From Caryophanales bacterium UBA4682 (GTDB lineage Bacteria > Bacillota_I > Bacilli_A > RFN20 > CAG-288): a stretch of 64,000 bases of DNA. Made by a program: the position numbers and the translations under genes. The notes under the pieces were generated by a model, which was given only the letters and a program-made list of their open reading frames with translations, was not told where the DNA came from and did no database searches. Below are positions 16,916-25,063 of this stretch, piece after piece. The stretch is taken from NCBI GenBank assembly GCA_002404995.1, contig DHKY01000004.1, positions 88,613 through 152,612 of the forward strand. Direction: 5' to 3'. The stretch's first letter is position 1. Each line of letters starts with the position of its first letter.

Positions 16916-18991
16916 TTAGATCCTATATTGGACAATCTGTTCCTGAGTCAAGCTGCTGCTACGAGCAAACTCTTTCTGAATCTGTCCGTCTTTCCTGATC
17001 AGAATTCGATCGGCCCTTCCGATAAGCTCAGGCAGCTCTTCGGAAATCCTGATAATCGACTTGCCTTCCTTCTTCCTCTTGTATAAGAGCTGGTAGATGA
17101 ACTGTTTGACACCGATATCAACACCACGGGTCGGGCAGTCCAGAATAAGAATCTCAGAATCATTGGCAATCCACTTGGCCAAAGAGACCTTCTGCTTGTT
17201 TCCGCCGGAGAGCGTAGAAACAAGCTGTTCCGTCGAATTGCACTTAATCTGGAGTGCTTTCGCCTGTTCATTGACAAGCTTCTTTTCATCTCTCTTGAAG
17301 ACAAGAAGATTGGCTTTTGCAATATTATTGATAGAAGCAATTGCGATATTGTCGAAGATAGAAGATTTCAATGCAAGTGCTTCAGTATCACGGTTTTTGG
17401 AAAGGTAGCCAATCTTTTCTTTCCTCGCGAAGGACTCACTCTTAACAAGCTTGTCTAAGTTCTCGCCGACATAGACATAGCCGCCTTCCCTCTTAACATT
17501 TCCGAAGAGAGCTTTTCCAAGAGTATGCCTACCGCACTCGGAGAGGCCGCCGATACCAAGAATCTCACCTTTATGAAGTTCAAGATTCACATGGCGGAGC
17601 TGGTTGCCTTCGATACCATCGACCATTTTGAGAACAACTTTATCAGATAAGGTTCCATCATAGTCGGAACGATAGTAATCGCCTTTGAGTTCACGGCCGA
17701 TCCTGTACTTCTTGATTGCATCTGGATCAAACTCATTCTTGCTCTTTGTAAGATTAGCAACAATGTTTCCGTCACGGAGAACAGTGAGGGTGTCGCATTT
17801 TTCCCTGAGCTCATCTAAGTCGTGGGAAATAAAGAGAACCGACTTGCCCTGGCTCTTCAACTCCTCCCTCTTCTTATAAAGAAGGATACGTCCTGTCTCA
17901 CTAAGAGCTGTGGTAGTTTCATCAACGATGAAGATTTCCGGATTCTTGTTGAGACATTTTGCAATTTCAATCAGCTTGCGCTGCTGCCTATCATAGGCAG
18001 CCGTAATCCTTCCAGGATTGATATCGTTAACACCGATATTGGAGAGAGCAAGCTTAGCATGCTTACGAAGTTTCTTTCCGTTTACAAACAATCCGAAGAT
18101 GCTATTGAGGAAGAAGCTACGAACCTTGTTTTCCTTGTGTTTCGGGTTAACGATTTCATTGACTGCGTTGAGATAATGGTTTTTAAGAGAGACCTCATCA
18201 TTTTTGATCCAGGTCTTCCGGATATAGGTGGTCTTCTTTAAGCTGCTAATCTGTCTTTCATAGTCTTTTTCATTGAGATGGTGTTCATGGGCACGACGAC
18301 GTTTTGAAAGCTCTGGATCAAGATTTTCTTCTTTCTTGTCATACTTTGCATCGATTTCTTTTTCCTTCTCTGCATAAGTATTAAACAAGGATTCAGCTGT
18401 GCTGTTGAATTCTTTGGCGATATCCTCTTGCTTTCCTTTCGCTTCTTCCTTTTGCTGTTTGGCAAGAGAAAGATAAAGATTATGAAGAGTTCCCTTCTTA
18501 GCTTCGTGAACAATCTTCTTGTGCTCTTCTTTGTTTCCAGAATCCAAAGCCGAAAGGCTCTGAGAAACAAGTTCCTTAACCGAAGTATCAAACTCCTTCA
18601 AGGAAACAGAAAAAGCGGGAGAGAAGTTCTCAACCTTCTCGTCTTCGAAATAATGCTTCCCAGAGAAGTTCTTCAATTCTCCCAAAAAGATGTTCTCTGC
18701 AACCGAAACTTCAGCAATTGTTCCGTTTTCCTGGACAATAATACCAATGCCACCTTGTAACGCTTCAATCATTGACTTTGGCTTCCAGGGCTTTCCGTGA
18801 TACTCCCTCTGTCCGCTCGTAGCCTGGTAAATACCAGTCCTGATTGCAGACATTGTGGACTTTCCGGAACCGTTCTCGCCGATAAAGCCGCGGATTTCTC
18901 CAGGATAGATTTCGATAGAGACATCGTTAAGTGCAATCGTCGGTCCGAACTGCTTCACAATATGCGAAGCCTTAAATATAGGTTCTGCCAT
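16916..18991 (-). CDS. Dual-NBD sugar ABC transporter ATPase (RbsA type) with large helical insertion
   Basis: The 691-aa ATPase energises the importer. NBD1 has Walker A GENGSGKST (about 38-46), Q-loop VQENG and Walker B with catalytic Glu (FIVDETTTAL), but its signature motif is AYDRQQRK instead of LSxGxQ. NBD2 has an intact LSGGNKQKV signature, a degenerate Walker A (GLSECGRHTL) and LDCPTRGVD, with Cys where the catalytic Glu should be. RbsA proteins normally have about 45 residues between the ENIFLG region and the NBD1 signature; here there are about 230, so about 180 charged helical residues are inserted. The start at 18991 is chosen because AAGGAG lies 8 nt before it. Confidence 0.9.
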   Translation of the reverse strand: MAEPIFKASHIVKQFGPTIALNDVSIEIYPGEIRGFIGENGSGKSTMSAIRTGIYQATSGQREYHGKPWKPKSMIEALQGGIGIIVQENGTIAEVSVAENIFLGELKNFSGKHYFEDEKVENFSPAFSVSLKEFDTSVKELVSQSLSALDSGNKEEHKKIVHEAKKGTLHNLYLSLAKQQKEEAKGKQEDIAKEFNSTAESLFNTYAEKEKEIDAKYDKKEENLDPELSKRRRAHEHHLNEKDYERQISSLKKTTYIRKTWIKNDEVSLKNHYLNAVNEIVNPKHKENKVRSFFLNSIFGLFVNGKKLRKHAKLALSNIGVNDINPGRITAAYDRQQRKLIEIAKCLNKNPEIFIVDETTTALSETGRILLYKKREELKSQGKSVLFISHDLDELREKCDTLTVLRDGNIVANLTKSKNEFDPDAIKKYRIGRELKGDYYRSDYDGTLSDKVVLKMVDGIEGNQLRHVNLELHKGEILGIGGLSECGRHTLGKALFGNVKREGGYVYVGENLDKLVKSESFARKEKIGYLSKNRDTEALALKSSIFDNIAIASINNIAKANLLVFKRDEKKLVNEQAKALQIKCNSTEQLVSTLSGGNKQKVSLAKWIANDSEILILDCPTRGVDIGVKQFIYQLLYKRKKEGKSIIRISEELPELIGRADRILIRKDGQIQKEFARSSSLTQEQIVQYRI

Positions 18992-19029
18992 ATATGCTTT
19001 CTCCTTCATCCTATAAAGTCTACCTTTGG

Positions 19030-19043
19030 TGGAATCGCTTTCA
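19030..19043. promoter_or_regulatory. cre site (CcpA operator) for the catabolic operon
   Basis: TGGAATCGCTTTCA matches the cre consensus TGWAANCGNTNWCA at 13 of 14 positions (G at the third). It lies between the likely minus-strand promoter and the ATPase start, 39 nt upstream of the ATG, where bound CcpA would block elongation. This is a classical position for glucose repression of a sugar operon. Confidence 0.7.
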
Positions 19044-19085
19044 AATCGATTGTTTTGTAATTAGTTCTGCACTTTTTTGACTATT

Positions 19086-19112
19086 ATTATAAGTTTTGTA
19101 ATTTAGGCACAA
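19086..19112 (-). promoter_or_regulatory. Probable promoter of the ABC/uronate operon
   Basis: On the minus strand there is a perfect TATAAT (19091-19086) with TTGTGC (19112-19107) 15 bp upstream. The spacer is short and the -35 weak, as expected for an activator-dependent promoter controlled by the divergent AraC protein. The leader of roughly 90 nt contains the cre site. Confidence 0.5.
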
Positions 19113-19164
19113 GTTTTAAAAGTCATTTTTTTGCAGTATTACACCATTCCAAATAAAGAAATAG

Positions 19165-19170
19165 TATAAT
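19165..19170 (+). promoter_or_regulatory. Possible -10 box of the AraC regulator gene
   Basis: TATAAT lies 37 nt before the ATG of the regulator. No TTGACA-like hexamer is present at 16-18 bp, so confidence is limited. Confidence 0.35.
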
Positions 19171-19207
19171 TATTTCAGATATTTCTTGAAAATAGGCTAA
19201 AAAACCA

Positions 19208-21553
19208 ATGAAAAACGAATTTACAATCGTACAATTAAGTGAGAAGCTCCCTTTGTCCTTTTCCGTATGTCGTTTCACACGTGTTTTTCCGGATGCTTAC
19301 CCGAATATCCGCCTCTTCATAATCATGGACGGATCGTGTGATATTACCGTGGATACGGAAGTAAGGCACGCGAAAAAGAACGATAGGCTGATTATCAATC
19401 CTTTTACTGTAAATTCATTCCTAGCAAAAAAGCCCTGCACAAGGCTTGTCGCTAACATTAACCAGTTCGGATTCGAATTGGACGAAGAAGAAGCATTAGG
19501 ATTGAAGTTCAATCTCAACTCTATTAAGAACCCATATAACAAGCGATATGAGTCCATACGTTATCTTAGGTATTCCATCATCAAATTTAATACCATGGAT
19601 AACATCAACTCTCTTTATACAAATCGTGCCATTATTTTCTCTCTTTTTGCACAGCTGATGAATGATTTCCGAGTTGAGAACCAAAGCGAGGAAATTACAA
19701 GAAACTCAAGGAAACTGAATTCTAAATTGCTTTCCTATCTTCATTCCCATTACAAGGAAAACATTTCGCTTCAATTCTTATCGGAGCACTTCAACTATAA
19801 CCTTGCCTATCTTTCCCGTCTATTCAAGAAATGCCAGGGAAAGACATTCAACGAATATTACGATGAACTGAAAATCAACAATTCCAGGAACTCCCTTTTG
19901 TTCACAGATAAAACAATCGAAGAAGTTGCAATAGAAAACGGATTTGAGAATGCCCGTTCTTATGTCCGTGCATTTAGAAAGAAGTACGAAAAGTACCCAT
20001 CAGATTACCGCCATGAGTTCCGGAAGAAAGAACTAAAGAATGTTCCACAGAACATTTCACTTCTAAGAAAAGAGACTTTAAACCAGATTATCAAATACTA
20101 CGACGACTACAATCAAGCCCATGGCAAAGCCAAGGAAAGTGCACGGGATCTCGAATTTGTCCTTGATGTCAATGCCAAAGACCATGGCACTTCTAAGCTT
20201 TGCCCACTCTCTCAGTTTCTGCCAATTGGCAATATCTACAATGTCCTGCGTGAGGACAGGAAGGCTGCTTTGAAAGACAGGGCAGAAAGAATCCATTTTT
20301 CTTATGGAATACTGACTGATCTGTTTGCATCGCCATACCGGAGCGAAGAAGCCAGATTCCATCTAGACAATCAGGCCTTATTCACAATTGCCCAAGGAAT
20401 CACTTTTCTTCTGAATCTTAATAGGAAGCCAATGCTTCGATTCGCCATCGGTCCCCAGGAAAACCAAGAATACTTTTTAAATGAAGTAGCTTCTCTCCTT
20501 GATATTCTAGAAAGCTACTTTGGAAGAGATGAAAGGAAATCCTGGATTTTTTCCTTAGAAAGCACGACCGATATCTTGCATCTCCTTCCCTCTGAATTTT
20601 ATCAATTCAATAAGACAAGCAATAGTTTCTATCATCTTGCAAAAAGCCACGGGTTCAAAACCAGGGCTCCATCTTTCCCACGCTGGCAATATTCAGACAA
20701 TGATATCAAGACCATTCACAAACTCTTATCAATGGAAGATGGACATTATGACTATTATTCTCTTGACTATGCTTGCTTCAAAGAAAAAGATGAAATCCTC
20801 CAAGATAAGGATACCCTTAGGAGTTTTTTATCATATCTCAAAGAAAAGAATCTTTTGTTACCTCATTTAGTTGTTGAAAACGTAAGATTTTCAAGTGGAA
20901 ACAATCTCTTATATGATACTTTATATGCTTCTAGTTACATTGCACGCAACTACTTAAAGAATTATCAAAGTCTCTATGCAATTACGTTTTTTACTTTGAG
21001 CGATTCTTCGCTTCCGCTCCTTTCACTGACAAATCCTTATCAGGGCGTCTATGGTTACTACAGCTATAACGGAAGGAAGAAAGCAAGCCTCAATGCAAGG
21101 ACTCTATTATCGAAAGCAAATGGGGAAATTCTCGGAAGTGGGAAAAACTATATTGTCTCAAAGACAAACAGAGGCATCACAGTCATAATCAATAACTATA
21201 GCCACTATTCCCCGCTCTTTTCCCAAGGCGAATATTATCAGATCAGTGAGAAAGAACGCTATTCCTGTTTCCCTAAATCAACGAATTATAATTGCAAGAT
21301 TCATTTAAAAGAAATTGATAAAAAAACAGTGCGAGTAAAAATCACACCCCTGTCTGCAACTTCAGGATCTTCTTATGATGCTTGGCTTGCAAGCGGAGCA
21401 GATGATTATTTGACACGGGATGAATACCATTCCCTTAATCAGCACAGTCAAACCTCGTTCCAGATTTTCGAAAGAGAAGTCATCAATGGGGAACTTAGTT
21501 TAGAGCTCACCTTAGCTCCACTAGAGACACAGCTGATAGAAATCGAGTTCTGA
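19208..21553 (+). CDS. AraC-family regulator fused to a GH39-like glycosidase domain
   Basis: The 781-aa protein begins with an AraC-type N-terminal sensor (about 1-150, cupin-like) and a double helix-turn-helix domain at about 172-270 (LQFLSEHFNYNLAYLSRLFKK and IEEVAIENGFENARSYVRAFRKK). Residues about 300-781 resemble the barrel and beta-sandwich of family GH39 beta-xylosidase-like proteins known from other Bacillota AraC fusions. I could not assign the catalytic Glu pair, so this part may have become a sugar sensor. It is divergent from the importer operon, 216 bp from the ATPase ATG, and most likely activates it. The upstream ribosome binding site is weak. Confidence 0.85.
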   Translation: MKNEFTIVQLSEKLPLSFSVCRFTRVFPDAYPNIRLFIIMDGSCDITVDTEVRHAKKNDRLIINPFTVNSFLAKKPCTRLVANINQFGFELDEEEALGLKFNLNSIKNPYNKRYESIRYLRYSIIKFNTMDNINSLYTNRAIIFSLFAQLMNDFRVENQSEEITRNSRKLNSKLLSYLHSHYKENISLQFLSEHFNYNLAYLSRLFKKCQGKTFNEYYDELKINNSRNSLLFTDKTIEEVAIENGFENARSYVRAFRKKYEKYPSDYRHEFRKKELKNVPQNISLLRKETLNQIIKYYDDYNQAHGKAKESARDLEFVLDVNAKDHGTSKLCPLSQFLPIGNIYNVLREDRKAALKDRAERIHFSYGILTDLFASPYRSEEARFHLDNQALFTIAQGITFLLNLNRKPMLRFAIGPQENQEYFLNEVASLLDILESYFGRDERKSWIFSLESTTDILHLLPSEFYQFNKTSNSFYHLAKSHGFKTRAPSFPRWQYSDNDIKTIHKLLSMEDGHYDYYSLDYACFKEKDEILQDKDTLRSFLSYLKEKNLLLPHLVVENVRFSSGNNLLYDTLYASSYIARNYLKNYQSLYAITFFTLSDSSLPLLSLTNPYQGVYGYYSYNGRKKASLNARTLLSKANGEILGSGKNYIVSKTNRGITVIINNYSHYSPLFSQGEYYQISEKERYSCFPKSTNYNCKIHLKEIDKKTVRVKITPLSATSGSSYDAWLASGADDYLTRDEYHSLNQHSQTSFQIFEREVINGELSLELTLAPLETQLIEIEF

Positions 21554-21565
21554 TTCAATCGATAC

Positions 21566-22357
21566 TCATTTGTTCAAAAGGGGAGGAATATAAGTAACGC
21601 CAAGAATAACACCGGAAATCACAATCAGAAGCGCTCCGACGACACGATTAAGGATCTTACTATCCACTTTGTTGGCAATCTTAGATGCTATAAACGAAAA
21701 AACTAAGGTAGATATAGTACAAGTTATCCTAGCAGTGAGATCTGGAGTACCGCCGATAATGATGTGAGATATTCCTCCAGTTAAAGCAGTAAAAGCCATA
21801 ATAAACACGCTTGTTCCAACTGCCCTATGCCTTTCGTAGCCAAGGAAAGAAGTCAGGATTAATAGCAGCATCCTTCCTCCACCAGCACCAACAAATCCGC
21901 AAATAAAGCCGACAAGAACACCGCCGATTATGGATTTAATAATCCGTGATTTCTTTGTCTGGCTTTTCCTTTCTTCCTTTGTATGACGGGATGGAAAAAT
22001 AATGAATTTCAATCCAAGAACAATCCTAGCAATCTGAGAAACATTTCCCCTAGCAGTCTCTGGCAAAAGCTTTGCAACATAACTACCGACAATCGTCATA
22101 GCAACAACGGTCACAAGAAGGACGAGGCTGTTTTTAATATCCAGGTTCTTTTCCTTCCAATAGACAGCAGCACTTAGTCCACTAGCTAGAACATCACTGA
22201 TAAGCCCAATTCCAATCGCCTGATAAGAAGGAATACCAACAAAGGTAGCAAGCCTCGGTCCGATAATGGCAGCTGCGCTCCTTCCGGCAAATCCAGTACC
22301 AACACCTGCTCCAAGGCCGGCAATAATATAAATAATAATTTTTAAATAAAGTGGCAT
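21566..22357 (-). CDS. TSUP-family (TauE/SafE-like) membrane transporter
   Basis: The 263-aa protein has about eight membrane segments and two family repeats, each opening with a Gly-rich helix: IIAGLGAGVGTGFAGRSAAAI at the N-terminus and GGVLVGFICGFVGAGGGRML near 145. TSUP proteins are thought to export sulfite, sulfonates or other small organic anions. The gene converges with the AraC regulator (13 nt between stops). It is preceded by a -10 box exactly 6 nt before its ATG and has no ribosome binding site, so it is predicted to be leaderless. The substrate is unknown. Confidence 0.85.
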   Translation of the reverse strand: MPLYLKIIIYIIAGLGAGVGTGFAGRSAAAIIGPRLATFVGIPSYQAIGIGLISDVLASGLSAAVYWKEKNLDIKNSLVLLVTVVAMTIVGSYVAKLLPETARGNVSQIARIVLGLKFIIFPSRHTKEERKSQTKKSRIIKSIIGGVLVGFICGFVGAGGGRMLLLILTSFLGYERHRAVGTSVFIMAFTALTGGISHIIIGGTPDLTARITCTISTLVFSFIASKIANKVDSKILNRVVGALLIVISGVILGVTYIPPLLNK

Positions 22358-22369
22358 AGAATTATTATA
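22358..22369 (-). promoter_or_regulatory. Extended -10 promoter giving a leaderless TSUP mRNA
   Basis: TGG-TATAAT (extended -10; hexamer 22369-22364) is followed by 6 nt and then the ATG at 22357. Transcription normally starts 6-7 nt after the -10, that is at or next to the A of ATG. The -35 region is weak. Confidence 0.65.
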
Positions 22370-22420
22370 CCAGTCTAAAACTGTCAGACTTATTCATTTA
22401 TTTTTTCTAAAACCATAAGA

Positions 22421-22888
22421 TTAGATTCTATAGTGTGTTTCAAAAATGGACCATTTTGTCTCTGGATTCAAATTGTCCTTCCAATAATCTTCAAAAAAGT
22501 TCTCTAAATTGTCTTTTGTTACAAAAAACTGATTCTGATAAAAATAATAGGAAGTGTTTTCATCCCTATAATAGACTTTAAAGTCAAAAATTAAATCATT
22601 CGTCCTAAAATAGACAGACGTTCTTTTCCAATACTGATTGACATCCGGAGTCTGTTTTTTCTTATCATGTTGATGGCTTTCATAGTAGGTAACCCTATTC
22701 AATATTGCAGAAGAATCTTCTGTTTGGCATTTCCACTGATTCGAGTTTTTTCTATCTCGCTGTTCAATCAACCTGGAAGAAATTTTTGAAGAATCAAACA
22801 CTAGCTTGTTATTTTCTAAATTCTTCTCTCCACATGAAGTAAGACTGAATATCATTAAGAACATTACGCTAAATCTGTTTTTTTTCAT
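22421..22888 (-). CDS. Small lipoprotein B of protease cassette (copy 1)
   Basis: The 155-aa lipoprotein has lipobox LTSC after MKKNRFSVMFLMIFS. It is a clear paralogue of the 24562-25041 product, sharing KQTPDVxQYW, TSVYF, FDFKVY and LTKDNLENFFEDYW (here VTKDN). No known family is recognised. The start at 22888 is chosen because it gives a proper signal peptide; a frame starting at 22924 overlaps the protease. It directly follows the cysteine protease gene. Membrane-anchored control of, or protection from, that protease is a hypothesis from position only. Confidence 0.75.
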   Translation of the reverse strand: MKKNRFSVMFLMIFSLTSCGEKNLENNKLVFDSSKISSRLIEQRDRKNSNQWKCQTEDSSAILNRVTYYESHQHDKKKQTPDVNQYWKRTSVYFRTNDLIFDFKVYYRDENTSYYFYQNQFFVTKDNLENFFEDYWKDNLNPETKWSIFETHYRI

Positions 22889-22901
22889 GGAACAAGATAT
22901 G

Positions 22902-23990
22902 TTATCCTTTATAATAATTGGCATCTAATCCAAAATAGGTAACAGACCCAAGCATGGCACCATTGAGTAAAACTTCTGCCGTTTCACCATTTTGCCATCC
23001 ATAATTAACAATGTAATAGAAAGAACTTGGATGTGGTCCTGTTCCATATCTTTGAAACCCATAGCAGGTAACAGCATGATTGATTCTACTTCCATCTCTT
23101 GGATCTTTCAAACTTCCAAACAAAATAACAGGATGTTGTTTACTTAATTCAGTATTAATTCCATAGTCAAGTAAGCCATAGCCGGCAGAACCTTTAATAT
23201 TAAACTCTTTACAATACTTGTTCAGTGTATCGGCAACCGTTTTCCCCCAAGAACCTTTTTTTCCGGCAATTGACACTAATTTATCATTTAAGTTATGGTA
23301 AGGGTCTTCATTTTCTGTATCAATCAATTCTTCATTGGAATCCAAATAACTACTAGGAATAGTTCCTTTAAAAGTAGTTTTCCTCCAATAGTATAAGACT
23401 ATGGAAGCTGCAACGTAGCCACACGAACCATTGCGGTTTTTCGGATATTTTGCATCACGAATATACTGATAATTATCAATATAGAAATTGTGATCTACAA
23501 CAACAGTTTGTGTTGAAACGATGGATTTTTTCCCATGATTTGAAGAAGATCGTAAGATAGTTAATTTTTGACTAAACTCTATCTGTATTTTTTTCCTTAC
23601 TTCAGAGGAATAGTTTCTACCATCAAAATAAGAATAAAAAGAACCATTTTCCTTATAATAATATTCCATCGGTCCAAAGTAATAGTTATCTTTATGATTA
23701 ACAAAATCATAAGGGGAAACCATCGAATTTGATTTTTCGAGAAGCAAACAACTCACCGAATCATAAACCATGAAACCTTTGTTTACGCCTTGCACTGCAC
23801 AGAAAACATTGCCATCAAGATCACTCAAACAATGATTCTCACAATCTTCGTTCGAAACGTTCTCATATTCGGTGCTTTCAAAGCAATAATCTTTGATCTG
23901 TTCTTTTTTGGAAAGAACAGATGCTTGTGTGCAATATGGCATAGAGGCAGCAACAGATAAAACTACTCCTAATAGAAGCAGTGAGCCCAT
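22902..23990 (-). CDS. Secreted papain-like cysteine protease (streptopain-like), copy 1
   Basis: The 362-aa protein has a hydrophobic N-terminal signal, a prodomain-like region (about 30-160) and a papain-fold catalytic part. Catalytic Cys 190 is in GSCGYVAASIVLYYW, His 305 in NHAVTCYGF and Asn 329 in YIVNYGW, the last resembling the VNWGW block of SpeB (family C10). A ribosome binding site GGAGG precedes the ATG, overlapping the TGA of lipoprotein A. The enzyme is probably exported as a zymogen. The prodomain contains several Tyr-rich beta strands (YYFGPMEYYYKE). The paralogue at 25064-26145 is disrupted, so this copy is probably the functional one. Confidence 0.82.
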   Translation of the reverse strand: MGSLLLLGVVLSVAASMPYCTQASVLSKKEQIKDYCFESTEYENVSNEDCENHCLSDLDGNVFCAVQGVNKGFMVYDSVSCLLLEKSNSMVSPYDFVNHKDNYYFGPMEYYYKENGSFYSYFDGRNYSSEVRKKIQIEFSQKLTILRSSSNHGKKSIVSTQTVVVDHNFYIDNYQYIRDAKYPKNRNGSCGYVAASIVLYYWRKTTFKGTIPSSYLDSNEELIDTENEDPYHNLNDKLVSIAGKKGSWGKTVADTLNKYCKEFNIKGSAGYGLLDYGINTELSKQHPVILFGSLKDPRDGSRINHAVTCYGFQRYGTGPHPSSFYYIVNYGWQNGETAEVLLNGAMLGSVTYFGLDANYYKG

Positions 23991-24002
23991 AATATATCCT
24001 CC

Positions 24003-24464
24003 TCAGACAATTTCAATTTTTTCATATTTGCCCTGTAGTTTTTTGTTTTCTAATTCATAAAGCGGGGAGAAATAAGCAGCATAGTAATAAAATTTATCAT
24101 TATAGAAAAGATAACTTCCACTCCTCCATGAGTAAGATTCTACATCATAGATTCCATCTGATGTTTCAAAATAAATAGCCATTAAGTCTTTACTATTTGG
24201 CTTTTCAGCTCTGCTTTTTTGAATCACAGGTGTGTGAGTCACGGTATCATAAACAGATTCAATAACCTCAAAATTTGTTGAGTGTACTTGATATTGTTTA
24301 ATAGAACCTGAGGCAACTTTTATCTCTTCAGAAATATTCACACGTAAAACATCTTGTGCTTTGAAAGGTAGAATCAACGTATCCCAACGGCGCATATCCG
24401 TTCCACAAGAGCAAAGGGTAAGAGAAGAAAACAGCATTAGGCGAAATAACATTTTCGTATTCAT
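24003..24464 (-). CDS. Small lipoprotein A of protease cassette (copy 1)
   Basis: The 153-aa lipoprotein has lipobox LCSC followed by GTD. It is paralogous to the 26162-26620 product, sharing RRW, LILPF, DVLRVNI, a YF-rich block and a final KLxGKxEKI. The family is unknown. The protease start lies 12 nt downstream of its stop. A -10 box abuts the ATG at 24464, so the transcript may begin inside the frame and translation may start at Met 5 (24452) with almost no leader. The short strand pattern SYLFYNDKFYYY resembles SYYFYQNQFFVT of lipoprotein B, so A and B may be distant relatives. Confidence 0.75.
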   Translation of the reverse strand: MNTKMLFRLMLFSSLTLCSCGTDMRRWDTLILPFKAQDVLRVNISEEIKVASGSIKQYQVHSTNFEVIESVYDTVTHTPVIQKSRAEKPNSKDLMAIYFETSDGIYDVESYSWRSGSYLFYNDKFYYYAAYFSPLYELENKKLQGKYEKIEIV

Positions 24465-24493
24465 ATTATACTTTCGTTAATCAGTAATGTAAA
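24465..24493 (-). promoter_or_regulatory. Promoter of protease cassette copy 1
   Basis: TTTACA (24493-24488) and TATAAT (24470-24465) are 17 bp apart on the minus strand. The -10 touches the first ATG of lipoprotein A, so the RNA start is predicted near 24458, six bases before Met 5. Confidence 0.65.
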
Positions 24494-24561
24494 GACCTAC
24501 ATTTCAACAAAAGGGGGCTTTGCTAAATAAGAAAAGAGTGGCTATTAGATAAAAGTTTGTT

Positions 24562-25041
24562 TCAAATTTGAGACTTAGTAATCGTCCACTTTATTTCCGG
24601 ATAAGCGTTGTCTTCCCAATAGTCTTCAAAAAAGTTTTCAAGGTTATCCTTGGTTAAGTAGAAAACATTGTTGTATAGAAAATAGGAAGTCTTAGAATCC
24701 ATAAAATACACTTTAAAATCAAAAGTAAGTTTATCTGTCTGGAAATAAACAGATGTCTTTCTCCAATACTGGCTGACGTCTGGCGTCTGTTTCTGAGGAT
24801 TATGGAGAAAACTTTCATAATAAAGATACCTATTATTAATCCGTGTCGGATCCTCAGTCCGGCATCTCATCCACAAATAGGTTTTGCGATCTTGATAATC
24901 AATAAGCATTGTTTTGATTTCACTAGAATCAAAAGATAGTTCATTATTGACCCATGCTTTTCGATAATCATGACAAGAAGCTAGCAGGGGAACAAACAAG
25001 AACAAAAGTTTAATATTTCTTTGTCTCATTTTAATACCCAT
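24562..25041 (-). CDS. Small lipoprotein B of protease cassette (copy 2)
   Basis: The 159-aa lipoprotein has lipobox LASC in MRQRNIKLLFLFVPLLASC. It aligns over its whole length with the copy-1 lipoprotein B. It lies 22 nt after the stop of the frameshifted protease copy 2. No clear ribosome binding site is visible and Met 5 (25029) is an alternative start. The gene is intact although its protease partner is broken, which would fit a role that is useful on its own, such as inhibition or immunity (inference). Confidence 0.75.
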   Translation of the reverse strand: MGIKMRQRNIKLLFLFVPLLASCHDYRKAWVNNELSFDSSEIKTMLIDYQDRKTYLWMRCRTEDPTRINNRYLYYESFLHNPQKQTPDVSQYWRKTSVYFQTDKLTFDFKVYFMDSKTSYFLYNNVFYLTKDNLENFFEDYWEDNAYPEIKWTITKSQI

Positions 25042-25063
25042 AAGTTTTATTAATAATATTTAG

